Position numbers and translations under genes: made by a program. DNA of 10,568 bases from Woronichinia sp035285405 (lineage in GTDB: Bacteria > Cyanobacteriota > Cyanobacteriia > Cyanobacteriales > Microcystaceae): NCBI GenBank assembly GCA_035285405.1, contig JAYKJI010000246.1:1-10568 (forward strand), read 5' to 3'. Of the stretch, positions 1 to 6,418 are shown piece by piece (position 1 is the first letter of the stretch; each line of letters starts with the position of its first letter). The notes beneath the pieces were generated by a model. The model was not told the origin of the DNA and ran no database searches. It was given only the letters and a program-made list of their open reading frames with translations.

Positions 1-228
1 CTTCTCTCCTCTTAATGCAAGGGTTTTGAGCCATTTTAACCTATTTTCCTGCATTCTAGCTGTTCTTAATTTGGCTACTATCTTTTCTCCGTAAGGGTTT
101 CAGCTTTTTTCAGCAAGCCCTAACTAAGTAGATGGGTGCAATTAAATGTAATATAAGATTTTCCTGAAAGCTTTATAGAGTAAGCATTTCAGAGGTTAGC
201 AACCCTTTGCTTGATTACAACCAGCTAC
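1..228. other. AT-rich non-coding stretch downstream of the HD-GYP gene
   Basis: No reading frame of useful length and no RNA gene are recognisable here. The stretch lies beyond the 3' end of the minus-strand response regulator and runs off the window. Its only structure of note is the hairpin at 164-192, listed separately. It could be ordinary intergenic DNA or the edge of something to the left. Confidence 0.6.
164..192 (-). terminator. Hairpin, possible terminator of the HD-GYP transcript
   Basis: The arms CTGAAAGCTT (164-173) and AAGCATTTCAG (182-192) pair over ten bases with a single bulged base around an 8-nt loop. The structure begins about 37 bp past the stop codon of the minus-strand regulator, a sensible place for a terminator. 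No clean T-run follows on the minus strand (the sequence continues GGAAAATCTT), so it is not a textbook intrinsic terminator. It could be an RNA-stabilising hairpin or part of a dispersed repeat. Confidence 0.35.
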
Positions 229-1194
229 TTACATACAATGATGCTCTTGGATAAAATCAGCGAATTTTTTCACTAACTGGGGATTTCTCCAACCTTGTTC
301 AGCTTCTTGTTGGAGAATCGCTAGGGCTTCATCAGGAGAGACAGCCGCTTTGTAAGGGCGATCGCTGGTTAAAGCATTATAAATATCAATAATTTGAAAA
401 ACCTGAGCCAGCCGGGGAATTTGTTCACCCTCCAAACCATCGGGGTAGCCACTACCATCCCAACGTTCATGGTGATGACGCATAATCTTGCCAATTTCTC
501 GACGGTAAGCGAGGGGTTGAAAAATTTTTTCCCCGACTAAAACGTGTTGTTTAATCAGTTCTCGCTCTGTGGGCGTTAATTTCCCCTGCTTAAGCAAAAT
601 AGCATCGGGAATAGCCACTGTGCCAATATCATGCAGTCGAGCCGCAAAAACTAAATCCTGTATAACCTCTGGCTCTAACTGTAAATATTCTCCAAAAATC
701 TGCGCAGATTGACTTAAAGAGAAACTGGATGCACCTTCCGCATGACGTTCATCCAATACCTGAGCGACCCGAAATAAAACCTGCTCAATTTGATCGACCC
801 ATTCTGTTAAGCGTTTCTTTTGTAGGAGGAGATCTACCCTCGGCAGTAAATCTGTCCGATCTAAAGGTTTGAGTAAACAGGCATCGGCACCAACTTCCTT
901 GGCCTCAACCCGAATGGCTGCGTCATCCATCACAGTCATCAAAATGACGGGAATCATGGCTGTTTGTGGATGTTGTCTTAATTCGTGACAAATTTCTAAG
1001 CCCTTTTTTTGGGGCATCATGAGATCCAACATCAGCAGATCAATATTTTCAGCGATCGCTTCTTGGATAACATCTGAAGTGCCATCTGACTCAAGGATTT
1101 CATAGCCATCTAGTTTAAGAATGTCAATGGTCGCTAATCTACTGTAGGGATGATCATCGACGACCAATATTCGCGCTGTTTTCGGGTTATTCAC
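229..1194 (-). CDS. Two-component response regulator, receiver domain plus HD-GYP domain
   Basis: This 321-aa cytoplasmic protein is built like RpfG-type regulators. A receiver domain (about residues 7-125) has the acidic pair D13/D14, phospho-acceptor D57 in LLMLDLMMP, T87 and K109 in LLKP. An HD-GYP domain (about 140-318) has H188-D189, H217, the HHERWDGSGYP motif (240-251) and D270. HD-GYP domains usually hydrolyse cyclic-di-GMP, so phosphorylation by an unseen histidine kinase probably controls that output. Two usually conserved positions differ: the lysine of HDIGK is threonine (T192), and the DALT aspartate is asparagine (N273 in IYNALTS). The early histidine expected near residues 151-157 also seems absent, so activity may be altered or lost. 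The start is GTG at 1194 with no clear Shine-Dalgarno. An in-frame stop lies at 1204-1206, and the next Met is deep in the receiver. Domain assignment is firm; catalysis is inferred. Confidence 0.93.
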   Translation of the reverse strand: MNNPKTARILVVDDHPYSRLATIDILKLDGYEILESDGTSDVIQEAIAENIDLLMLDLMMPQKKGLEICHELRQHPQTAMIPVILMTVMDDAAIRVEAKEVGADACLLKPLDRTDLLPRVDLLLQKKRLTEWVDQIEQVLFRVAQVLDERHAEGASSFSLSQSAQIFGEYLQLEPEVIQDLVFAARLHDIGTVAIPDAILLKQGKLTPTERELIKQHVLVGEKIFQPLAYRREIGKIMRHHHERWDGSGYPDGLEGEQIPRLAQVFQIIDIYNALTSDRPYKAAVSPDEALAILQQEAEQGWRNPQLVKKFADFIQEHHCM

Positions 1195-1276
1195 AGGTTT
1201 ATATTAAAAAATGCAAATTTCAAAAAGAGTAAGTAAAGGTGCTTAAGATAAGCCTATTCACCTATCTATTCTGGCA

Positions 1277-1314
1277 GAGTTTCTGAGAAAATGACCTTTA
1301 CTCAAACTTTATCT
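1277..1314. repeat. 38-bp direct repeat, copy 1
   Basis: This copy matches 1351-1388 at 36 of 38 positions in the same orientation, with copy starts 74 bp apart. It lies in the spacer between the HD-GYP start and the methyltransferase stop. Read on the minus strand it duplicates the last codons and stop of the methyltransferase gene plus about 20 bp beyond. The flanks of the two copies are not similar, so this is a short local duplication or a small dispersed repeat rather than a longer tandem array. Confidence 0.85.
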
Positions 1315-1350
1315 TGGGCTATTGACACCGGATCTAACCCTTTCACGATG

Positions 1351-1388
1351 GAGTTTCTGAGTGAATGACCTTTACTCAAACTTTATCT
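1351..1388. repeat. 38-bp direct repeat, copy 2, overlapping the methyltransferase stop
   Basis: This is the second copy of the repeat at 1277-1314, with two mismatches at its 12th and 13th bases. It contains the TAA stop (1372-1374) and last codons of the minus-strand methyltransferase, so the tail IKFE of that protein is encoded by repeat DNA. Its ACCTTTACT (1368-1376), like that of copy 1 (1294-1302), is the inverse of AGTAAAGGT at 1232-1240, so alternative hairpins could form in the transcript of this spacer. Confidence 0.85.
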
Positions 1389-2247
1389 CTTTATTGCTAA
1401 GCCAACGTTCTTTCCAAAGACGACTAGGTTCCAGGGTGCTATTTGCCTGCTCCTGTTGACGACGATTTTTGATGGTCAGCGCAGCATCGGTTAAGGTGGG
1501 ATCTCGATAGGGAACGGCTGCACGAGTTTGGAGATGTTCCTGTTCTGCCAAAGTAAGGGGCCTGAAATCCCTGCCTGTCCAATGGGCTAGGGTTCCAGGC
1601 GATCGCCGTCCCACTTGAAGACTAGGGCCAATTTTTAAACCCGTTAGCTGTAAAGCAGTTCTCACTGCGGCGGCACAGGAATAGGTGGCGAGATAGCCAG
1701 TGGGAGCTAGACACTGGGCCACAAGACTTAAAAATTCCACCGTCCAGAGTTGGGGACATTTAGGGGGCGAAAAGGGATCGAGGAAAATGGCATCGGCTAA
1801 AAAGCCCTGTTGTTGAAGACTCGGTAAGGTCTGACGGGCATCTCCTAACCAAAGTTGGGCAGTTAGTTGAGGTGTATGAAGACTTTCCTGAAGGGCTAAT
1901 TGGGGCAGTAGGGGGGAAACGGGAGCGGGCCAATGGGTTAACAAATGATGGGCGATCGCACTTTGGGGAACTAGGGGATCGGATTCTAGAGCCATTAAAG
2001 TGACATGACAATTCGGATTTACTGCCCAAATGGCCGTCAGAGCCGCCGCACTGTTATAACCCAAGCCATAGCAAATATCCAACAAAAAAAGCCGCGATCG
2101 CGCTAGGGCTAACTGCGGTAAACGACAAGCCTGAACGAACTTTTGCTCGGCCTCCTGTTTTGCCCCTGAACGGGAATGAAAACATTCTTGAAACTCTTCA
2201 GAGAAGAAAGTACAGGAGCCATCTTCGGTGATTTGAGGAGCAAACAT
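1372..2247 (-). CDS. mnmD: MnmD-like tRNA 5-methylaminomethyl-2-thiouridine methyltransferase (DUF752 family)
   Basis: The 291-aa product matches stand-alone relatives of the N-terminal methyltransferase half of MnmC. These transfer a methyl group from S-adenosylmethionine to nm5(s2)U34 in the tRNA wobble position, in the cytoplasm. Visible signatures are an N-terminal family block (residues about 10-42, including GS, TFFSEEF, FHS and GAKQEAE), a SAM-binding loop LLDICYGLGYNSA (55-67), acidic E88 in ALESD, LGDARQTL (134-141), and the catalytic-region motif LDPFSPPKCPQLW (156-168), where most relatives have KNP. The C-terminal block TRAAVPYRDPTLTDAA is typical of cyanobacterial members. No FAD-oxidoreductase half follows, so this is the single-domain form. 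ATG at 2247 has AGGA about 5 nt upstream (minus strand). Only 11 bp separate it from the upstream gene, so co-transcription is likely. The last residues lie inside a 38-bp repeat. The enzyme's exact substrate is inferred from the family. Confidence 0.88.
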   Translation of the reverse strand: MFAPQITEDGSCTFFSEEFQECFHSRSGAKQEAEQKFVQACRLPQLALARSRLFLLDICYGLGYNSAAALTAIWAVNPNCHVTLMALESDPLVPQSAIAHHLLTHWPAPVSPLLPQLALQESLHTPQLTAQLWLGDARQTLPSLQQQGFLADAIFLDPFSPPKCPQLWTVEFLSLVAQCLAPTGYLATYSCAAAVRTALQLTGLKIGPSLQVGRRSPGTLAHWTGRDFRPLTLAEQEHLQTRAAVPYRDPTLTDAALTIKNRRQQEQANSTLEPSRLWKERWLSNKEIKFE

Positions 2248-2258
2248 TTGTCCTAGAC

Positions 2259-2639
2259 TTACGAACCAGATTGGGAACGAGACTGTTCTAATTCCGTTTT
2301 CAGGGCCAGAATCTGGGCGGTTAACTCTTCGATTTCCCGTTGAGCATCGCTAAAACGAATATTGGTGACATCAGTACTATTGCTGGAACTGGAACTTGTA
2401 TGGGTTCTCTGTTGTTTTTGGTGAGCTAACCAGGTTTCTACCCAACGCTTGGCCTCTGTCTCAGTAATTTCTCCTTTTTCGGCCCAAAGCTGAATTTGTT
2501 GACTAAGTTGAGATTGTAATTCCGTCAGGGTTTGTTGGCGTTTTTGCGGATCTTGTAAGGTTTCCACTAGGGTCGTTGTGGCTCCTATGGTGATCCGTAG
2601 GCCCTTTTGTAAAAGGTTAGCGGCAGCGTTATTACTCAT
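2259..2639 (-). CDS. Small phasin-like helical protein with C-terminal coiled coil
   Basis: The 126-aa product has no enzyme motif. Residues 8-75 are a helical hairpin with the pattern LLQKGLRITIGA, a Gln-rich amphipathic helix, then EKGEITETEAKRWVETW. This resembles phasin-family (polyhydroxyalkanoate-granule-associated) proteins, which carry a similar 'KGE-T-EEA' turn. A Ser/Thr linker (about 79-90) leads to a heptad-like coiled coil (about 98-120). No signal peptide or membrane span is seen, so it is probably a cytoplasmic or granule-surface protein. ATG at 2639 lacks a clear Shine-Dalgarno. The stop lies 11 bp before the methyltransferase start, so the two are probably one transcript. No PHA-synthesis gene is in the window, so a granule role is only suggested by the resemblance. 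A general coiled-coil scaffold is the alternative. Confidence 0.75.
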   Translation of the reverse strand: MSNNAAANLLQKGLRITIGATTTLVETLQDPQKRQQTLTELQSQLSQQIQLWAEKGEITETEAKRWVETWLAHQKQQRTHTSSSSSNSTDVTNIRFSDAQREIEELTAQILALKTELEQSRSQSGS

Positions 2640-2715
2640 CGAATCTTGAATAAAGTAGTTGATTTGTTAATAAAATCTTGAAACTTCAGCGATCGCTTTT
2701 ATTTTAACGATTTTG

Positions 2716-3057
2716 TCAGTTTTGTTCGAGATATTGTCCCAAATCTTCAAGAAGTCGGGGTAATTCCGCTTCGGTGGTCAGGCGAATCCGATCATCTCTG
2801 ACCGTTAACAGCACTTTGGCCGCGAAGGGACTGGGATAAATATTAGGATTACAAAAGACTTCTAGAAAAATTTCTCCAGTATAACGATACTCCATCGTCG
2901 GTTGTTTTTGGGCCCGCTCTCCCTTAGCCACCGTTGCCGCGATCGTTTTGAGAGATTGCATTAACTGATCAATTTCCTGTTTTAGGGACTGGGCAGCTTC
3001 GGGTGTATAGCGAAAGGAAACCGAGCCTTGAAGTAAATTGAGCGTTAGAGAAGCCAT
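2716..3057 (-). CDS. Small conserved hypothetical protein (113 aa)
   Basis: I do not recognise a named family with certainty. The product has a short beta-rich start (MASLTLNLLQGSVSFRY), an amphipathic helix (about 18-46), a central beta region (56-93, with EYRYTGEIFLEVFCNPNIYP and LLTVRDDRIRLT) and a final acidic helix (97-112). It is soluble, with no signal peptide or membrane segment. The alternating beta/helix layout and even codon use argue that it is real. ATG at 3057 has no evident Shine-Dalgarno. It is the first gene left of the divergent spacer that holds the DnaA boxes and may share a transcript with the phasin-like gene 76 bp downstream. That 76-bp gap contains one HIP1 octamer. 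Function unknown. Confidence 0.78.
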   Translation of the reverse strand: MASLTLNLLQGSVSFRYTPEAAQSLKQEIDQLMQSLKTIAATVAKGERAQKQPTMEYRYTGEIFLEVFCNPNIYPSPFAAKVLLTVRDDRIRLTTEAELPRLLEDLGQYLEQN

Positions 3058-3167
3058 AAATCAGGATCAGAATTTCAGAATAAGGAAATGGAGAAATTGT
3101 TGCTATCCCATCTTAACGGTTTCAGTCCCTTTATTTTCTTTAGTCAAAGGTTGAAAATTCCCCAACT

Positions 3168-3176
3168 TTTTCCACA
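3168..3176 (+). promoter_or_regulatory. DnaA box 1 (TTTTCCACA)
   Basis: This is a perfect match to TTTTCCACA, the DnaA-box form commonly reported for cyanobacteria (Escherichia coli uses TTATCCACA). It is the first of three direct copies, each followed by G, with starts 20 and 22 bp apart. That is close to two helical turns, so bound DnaA molecules would lie on roughly the same face of the DNA. Confidence 0.7.
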
Positions 3177-3187
3177 GTCAACCCGTG

Positions 3188-3196
3188 TTTTCCACA
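3188..3196 (+). promoter_or_regulatory. DnaA box 2 (TTTTCCACA)
   Basis: Second perfect TTTTCCACA, in the same orientation as its neighbours, starting 20 bp after box 1. The regular spacing supports a genuine cluster over chance AT-rich matches. Confidence 0.7.
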
Positions 3197-3209
3197 GTTT
3201 CTTGCCAAG

Positions 3210-3218
3210 TTTTCCACA
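3210..3218 (+). promoter_or_regulatory. DnaA box 3 (TTTTCCACA)
   Basis: Third perfect TTTTCCACA, starting 22 bp after box 2. It is followed within about 15 bp by an A/T-rich run (3228-3238) and about 70 bp later by a second AT-rich stretch (3287-3302), either of which could act as a DNA-unwinding element if this is an origin. Confidence 0.7.
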
Positions 3219-3291
3219 GAAAATCGCAAAAAATTTTCTCCCTCGTTACTTTGGACACAAGTTGTTCCATCGAGGAGAACCCCTAACTTAT

Positions 3292-3297
3292 TATAAT
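3292..3297 (+). promoter_or_regulatory. Candidate -10 element (TATAAT) for the hydrolase gene
   Basis: A perfect TATAAT lies about 65 bp upstream of the hydrolase ATG in an AT-rich setting, a plausible place for a sigma-70-type -10 box. No good TTGACA-like -35 is found 16-18 bp upstream, so recognition might need an activator. Alternatively the match simply reflects the AT-rich stretch. Confidence 0.3.
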
Positions 3298-3361
3298 AAT
3301 TAGCAAGATTTCCCAGCATCATGGCTCCAATAACGCGATCGCCGTCAGATTCCATAAACCT

Positions 3362-4240
3362 ATGCCAACCATCGATCTTTTGGGAGTACCGCATTCCTAT
3401 GAACTCACTCGACCCCTGGCAAATCCCACTGAGCCTGTGCTGATTTATATTCACGGTTGGCTATTAAGTCGTCGTTATTGGCAACCTCTAATCCAATCCT
3501 TGGGACAAGATTATCCTTGTTTAAGCTACGACTTGCGAGGCTTTGGTGACTCCCCGAATCAGCTTCGTTCTTCAGAAACGACCCTTGATCCATCCCAATC
3601 CCCCTATAGTTTAGCGGCCTACGCCGAAGATCTACAAATTCTTCTGGAACGTCTGAATATTCAAAAAGCCTGGTTAATTGGTCATTCCCTCGGTGGCAGT
3701 ATTGCCCTTTGGGGAGCCCATATCTGTCCTGAAAGGGTGCAGGGAGTCATTTGTATGAATGCCGGTGGTGGCATTTATCTCAAAGAAGAATTTGAGCGAT
3801 TTCGCCAGATGGGTAAACAATTAGTCAAATTCCGTTCACCTTGGCTACGCTCTATTCCTTTGGCAGATCAACTATTTGCCCGTTTAATGGTTAACCAACC
3901 CCTGGACAAGCAATGGGGAAAACAGAGACTATGGGATTTTACCCAAGCGGATGCCGAGGCGGCCCTGGGCTCCCTATTAGAGTCCACTACGGAAGAAGAA
4001 GTTCATTTACTGCCTCAAATTGTGGCCCAACTGTCTCAACCGGTCTATTTTCTGGCCGGCAGCCAAGATAAGATCATGGAAACTCAATATGTTCGTTACC
4101 TAGCCAGTTTTCATGCTCTCTTTAATCCCCAAGGTAAAAATGTGATTGAAATTGCCAATTGTGGTCATTTAGCGATGTTAGAACAGCCAGAAATTGTGAT
4201 TGATAAAATTCGTCAAATTTTGCAAATCTCAGGCTGCTAA
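3362..4240 (+). CDS. Alpha/beta-fold hydrolase
   Basis: This 292-aa soluble protein has the full alpha/beta-hydrolase signature. The HGW oxyanion loop is at 31-33 (after VLIYI), followed by YDLRGFGDS (56-64). The nucleophile elbow GHSLGG is at 107-112 with Ser109. The probable acid is Asp236 in LAGSQDKIM, and the catalytic His269 lies in ANCGHLAMLEQP. A lid region spans about residues 140-215. The family covers esterases, C-C hydrolases, haloperoxidase-like and thioesterase enzymes, and the substrate cannot be read from sequence. There is no signal peptide, so it acts in the cytoplasm. ATG at 3362 is the first usable start in frame after the AT-rich spacer. No Shine-Dalgarno is evident. Its 3' end faces the convergent ydcF-like gene with only 32 bp between them and no obvious terminator. 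It sits alone on this strand next to the DnaA boxes, so DnaA could influence its expression. Confidence 0.9.
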   Translation: MPTIDLLGVPHSYELTRPLANPTEPVLIYIHGWLLSRRYWQPLIQSLGQDYPCLSYDLRGFGDSPNQLRSSETTLDPSQSPYSLAAYAEDLQILLERLNIQKAWLIGHSLGGSIALWGAHICPERVQGVICMNAGGGIYLKEEFERFRQMGKQLVKFRSPWLRSIPLADQLFARLMVNQPLDKQWGKQRLWDFTQADAEAALGSLLESTTEEEVHLLPQIVAQLSQPVYFLAGSQDKIMETQYVRYLASFHALFNPQGKNVIEIANCGHLAMLEQPEIVIDKIRQILQISGC

Positions 4241-4272
4241 TTTAACTTGAGTGGGATAGATGGTCACAACGA

Positions 4273-4962
4273 TCAAAATGTCCTCTCACAATGCTGATTA
4301 AGAGTGCTGTGGGCCAACGGATCGACTTGATCCAACCGAAAAATTTCCTGACAATGAAGATTAATCCCCTGGCCTAAAATTGCCCAAATGAAACTGCGAC
4401 TCACATCCACGATGGTTTTAACCAGGGATTCCTGATTGCCAGGGCGGCCCCGTTCTTGCAATGCCTCAATCTCCACGACGATTCCCTGACTGCCTAATAA
4501 AATTTGAGCTAACCATTGAGCGCGGGGTAAATGACTCACCGAAGTAATCATTTTGACTCGATGGACTTGCCAGTTTTTCAGCAAAGGAATACTAAATAAA
4601 AAGTTCTCAAAGGTGGATTTAGCACATTGCTCTAACCAGACACGCTGGGGGGCAATAACTGCTTTTTGAAAAATCGCTTGAACACAGGGAACGGGAGAAC
4701 CGGAAGAAATCAAGATCGGGATATCCGGCCATTGAGTCGCTAATTGAGCCGCATGGATTTCTCGTTGAATGCTGCCACCTAGTACAAAAATAGCATCAAT
4801 GGGCTGACTTTGATTGAGGGGTAAACGCACGCAGAGATGAAAAAGTAAACTTCCTACCAATAACCCGCCGATCCCTCCTAGGGATAGCTTCAGGAACCTT
4901 ATCTTCCTTTTATGACGTAACTGTCGAGTTAAGTCCAGCTTTGGTCGATTCACTTTACCCAA
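4273..4962 (-). CDS. YdcF-like DUF218 membrane-anchored protein
   Basis: The 229-aa product has a basic N-terminus (residues 4-25, many Lys/Arg), one membrane helix (about 24-47) and a DUF218 domain (about 53-200). Domain marks are the first strand IDAIFVLGGS (55-64), ILISSGSP (83-90), CAKSTFENF (113-121, the family's 'S-x-T-x-E-N') and SVSHLPRAQWL (141-151). DUF218 proteins such as YdcF, SanA and ElyC are envelope-associated. SanA and ElyC affect cell-wall integrity, and YdcF was reported to bind S-adenosylmethionine. The reaction here is unknown. The start is non-ATG: TTG at 4962, six bases after the DUF3370 stop, or GTG at 4953 (codon 4). An in-frame stop just upstream excludes anything longer, and AAAGAG lies just before the TTG. 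It is last in the minus-strand block and probably translationally linked to DUF3370. Confidence 0.85.
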   Translation of the reverse strand: MGKVNRPKLDLTRQLRHKRKIRFLKLSLGGIGGLLVGSLLFHLCVRLPLNQSQPIDAIFVLGGSIQREIHAAQLATQWPDIPILISSGSPVPCVQAIFQKAVIAPQRVWLEQCAKSTFENFLFSIPLLKNWQVHRVKMITSVSHLPRAQWLAQILLGSQGIVVEIEALQERGRPGNQESLVKTIVDVSRSFIWAILGQGINLHCQEIFRLDQVDPLAHSTLNQHCERTF

Positions 4963-4968
4963 GGCTCT

Positions 4969-6399
4969 TTACCGTTGTAAGACACCACCATAGTATAAAT
5001 CTTCCGTTTTTACCGTGACGACCTGGGGCGGGGTAGCATCGGGAGGATACAGAAAATCAATGGTGACTTGTCGTTGTTCGCCAGGGGAAAGATTGAGTAA
5101 GACAAGAGGATCGCCCAATTGTCCCTGACGTTGGGTGAGATGGAAGAAACGTTCCTGTTGTTGTCCTCGGTCATCGGTGTAGCTCATTTTAACGGTTCCA
5201 CGAAAAAAGACCTGACCAGAAGGATGATTGACAAAAAAGAGGCGATCGCCGTATCGGTCTTGTTTAATCGGCGTTTGTAGCGTCAGACTGACACTTTGGC
5301 GGTTTTCGGTTTTATTGCGGAGAGGTAAGGTCAATTGGTAGTGAACACCATAGTTACCATTAGCTAAATAGGCCGTATCAGGATAGCGAACCAGCATCGG
5401 TGCACTTTGCACTTGACTAGTGCCATGGGTTCCCACGGACAAAGTACTGAGAGGGTAGGAAAAAGCCTTACCGCGTTCGGGAATGCTCAGATATTTGAGT
5501 CCTGGCTTATCCACTAATAACGTTTTCCACTCCGAACCCACGGAAATGCCGGATACTCGTCCGTAGATCGGCCGGGTCGGGCTGTTGGCCGCGATCTGAT
5601 TAGGGGGGGTGGGAACCTTATCCCTCGGAAAAACAAGGGTTCCTCGATCCAGCATCGCCTGCCATTCCGGTAAAACGGGGGCTCGTAATTTTGGCACAAC
5701 TGGTACGGGAGGTTCCTTTGCCCCTTCCTTGGCTGGTTCCGTTTCCACCGGCATTTCCGCAATGGCATACATCGCTAAATTAGCCAAATAAACCGGGCCA
5801 TCACTTTCTAAGCGTAGATAGGTGGAACGAGCATTACTGGCCGTAATCGGTAGAACAAAGAGCATGGTACTCTGACGCGGCGGAATAATTAACTGCCGAG
5901 GAAACGTACTTTGACTAGCTCCCCGTAGAATATCGCTGGTTAATCGTGACCCTGGCCCCGAAAAGATCTGGCCAGAAGGATCTTCAATCACCGCCGGTAA
6001 TTCCACAAAAGGGGCATCGGGAGAGGTGAGATAACTGGCTCCCTGCAATACTTTTAGCGTGACAAAGCGATCGCTGGGATTTTCCACAATCACCCCTTGA
6101 TAGAGAGTGCGAGAATCGGGGGTACGGGCAATGTGGTGAGAAAAGAAATCAAAACGACCGCTTAAGGGTTTGTTGAGGTGGGCCCTAGGGTCAGATTTTC
6201 CAGTGGGGGGAAAAGCAGAAAGTAAAATACCACTGCTCTGAACAACTTCAGGACTATTGCTGTTAAAAACAGGTATATCATTCAGCTTGCCAGGTAGAGA
6301 ACGAATTTCCTGGGGTTGGGTAATAAATTCAGACTGAGCGGGAGGCAACGGGGCCGTCACCACCTGGGCAACCAAGAATGAGGATAACAATGACAGCAT
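4969..6399 (-). CDS. DUF3370 family exported protein
   Basis: This 476-aa protein belongs to the cyanobacterial DUF3370 family, whose function is not known. Family signatures are visible: PQEIRSLPGKLNDIPVFNSNSP (29-50 region), GILLSAFPP (57-65), a block near 80-92 containing GRFDFFSHHIA, then LYQGVIVENPSD and ASYLTSPDAPFVELP. A later half includes YGVHYQLTLPLRN (349-361) and SGQVFFRGTVK (394-404). The beta-rich composition suggests an envelope or periplasmic protein. The N-terminus is a short hydrophobic segment (1-16) ending near AQVVTA, resembling a signal peptide but with no basic residue at the front. A Pro/Glu-rich linker (about 217-246) splits the halves. ATG at 6399 has no clear Shine-Dalgarno. 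No better upstream start exists before a stop at 6439-6441. It is followed six bases later by the YdcF-like gene. Confidence 0.88.
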   Translation of the reverse strand: MLSLLSSFLVAQVVTAPLPPAQSEFITQPQEIRSLPGKLNDIPVFNSNSPEVVQSSGILLSAFPPTGKSDPRAHLNKPLSGRFDFFSHHIARTPDSRTLYQGVIVENPSDRFVTLKVLQGASYLTSPDAPFVELPAVIEDPSGQIFSGPGSRLTSDILRGASQSTFPRQLIIPPRQSTMLFVLPITASNARSTYLRLESDGPVYLANLAMYAIAEMPVETEPAKEGAKEPPVPVVPKLRAPVLPEWQAMLDRGTLVFPRDKVPTPPNQIAANSPTRPIYGRVSGISVGSEWKTLLVDKPGLKYLSIPERGKAFSYPLSTLSVGTHGTSQVQSAPMLVRYPDTAYLANGNYGVHYQLTLPLRNKTENRQSVSLTLQTPIKQDRYGDRLFFVNHPSGQVFFRGTVKMSYTDDRGQQQERFFHLTQRQGQLGDPLVLLNLSPGEQRQVTIDFLYPPDATPPQVVTVKTEDLYYGGVLQR

Positions 6400-6418
6400 A
6401 GAAGACCGAGTGAGGGAT

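Larger units (their letters stand above)
3058..3361. other. Divergent intergenic region with DnaA-box cluster and AT-rich segment
   Basis: This 304-bp spacer separates a minus-strand gene from a plus-strand gene. It contains three TTTTCCACAG sites in direct orientation between 3168 and 3219, the AT-rich runs around 3228-3238 and 3287-3302, and a HIP1 octamer at 3335-3342. The parts resemble a small bacterial replication origin or a DnaA-regulated divergent promoter. No dnaA or dnaN gene is next to it in this window, so origin status is unproven. A minus-strand reading frame (3140-3355) also crosses the region and is discussed under findings. Confidence 0.55.

Noticed and set aside
179..191. 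Similarity of AGTAAGCATTTCA near the left end to AGTAAGGATTTCA at 10489-10501
   Set aside because: 12 of 13 matching bases in AT-rich DNA with dissimilar flanks is too little to claim shared element ends.
1760..2029. Second minus-strand frame inside the methyltransferase gene
   Set aside because: It lies wholly within a well-supported gene in another frame and is Ser/Pro/Arg-rich with no motif.
3088..3303. Plus-strand 71-codon frame in the DnaA-box spacer
   Set aside because: It is rich in Phe, Pro, Leu and Ser, has no domain-like pattern and looks like the antisense of other sequence.
4241..4272. Search for a bidirectional terminator between the convergent hydrolase and ydcF-like genes
   Set aside because: The 32-bp gap shows no convincing stem-loop or T-run on either strand.
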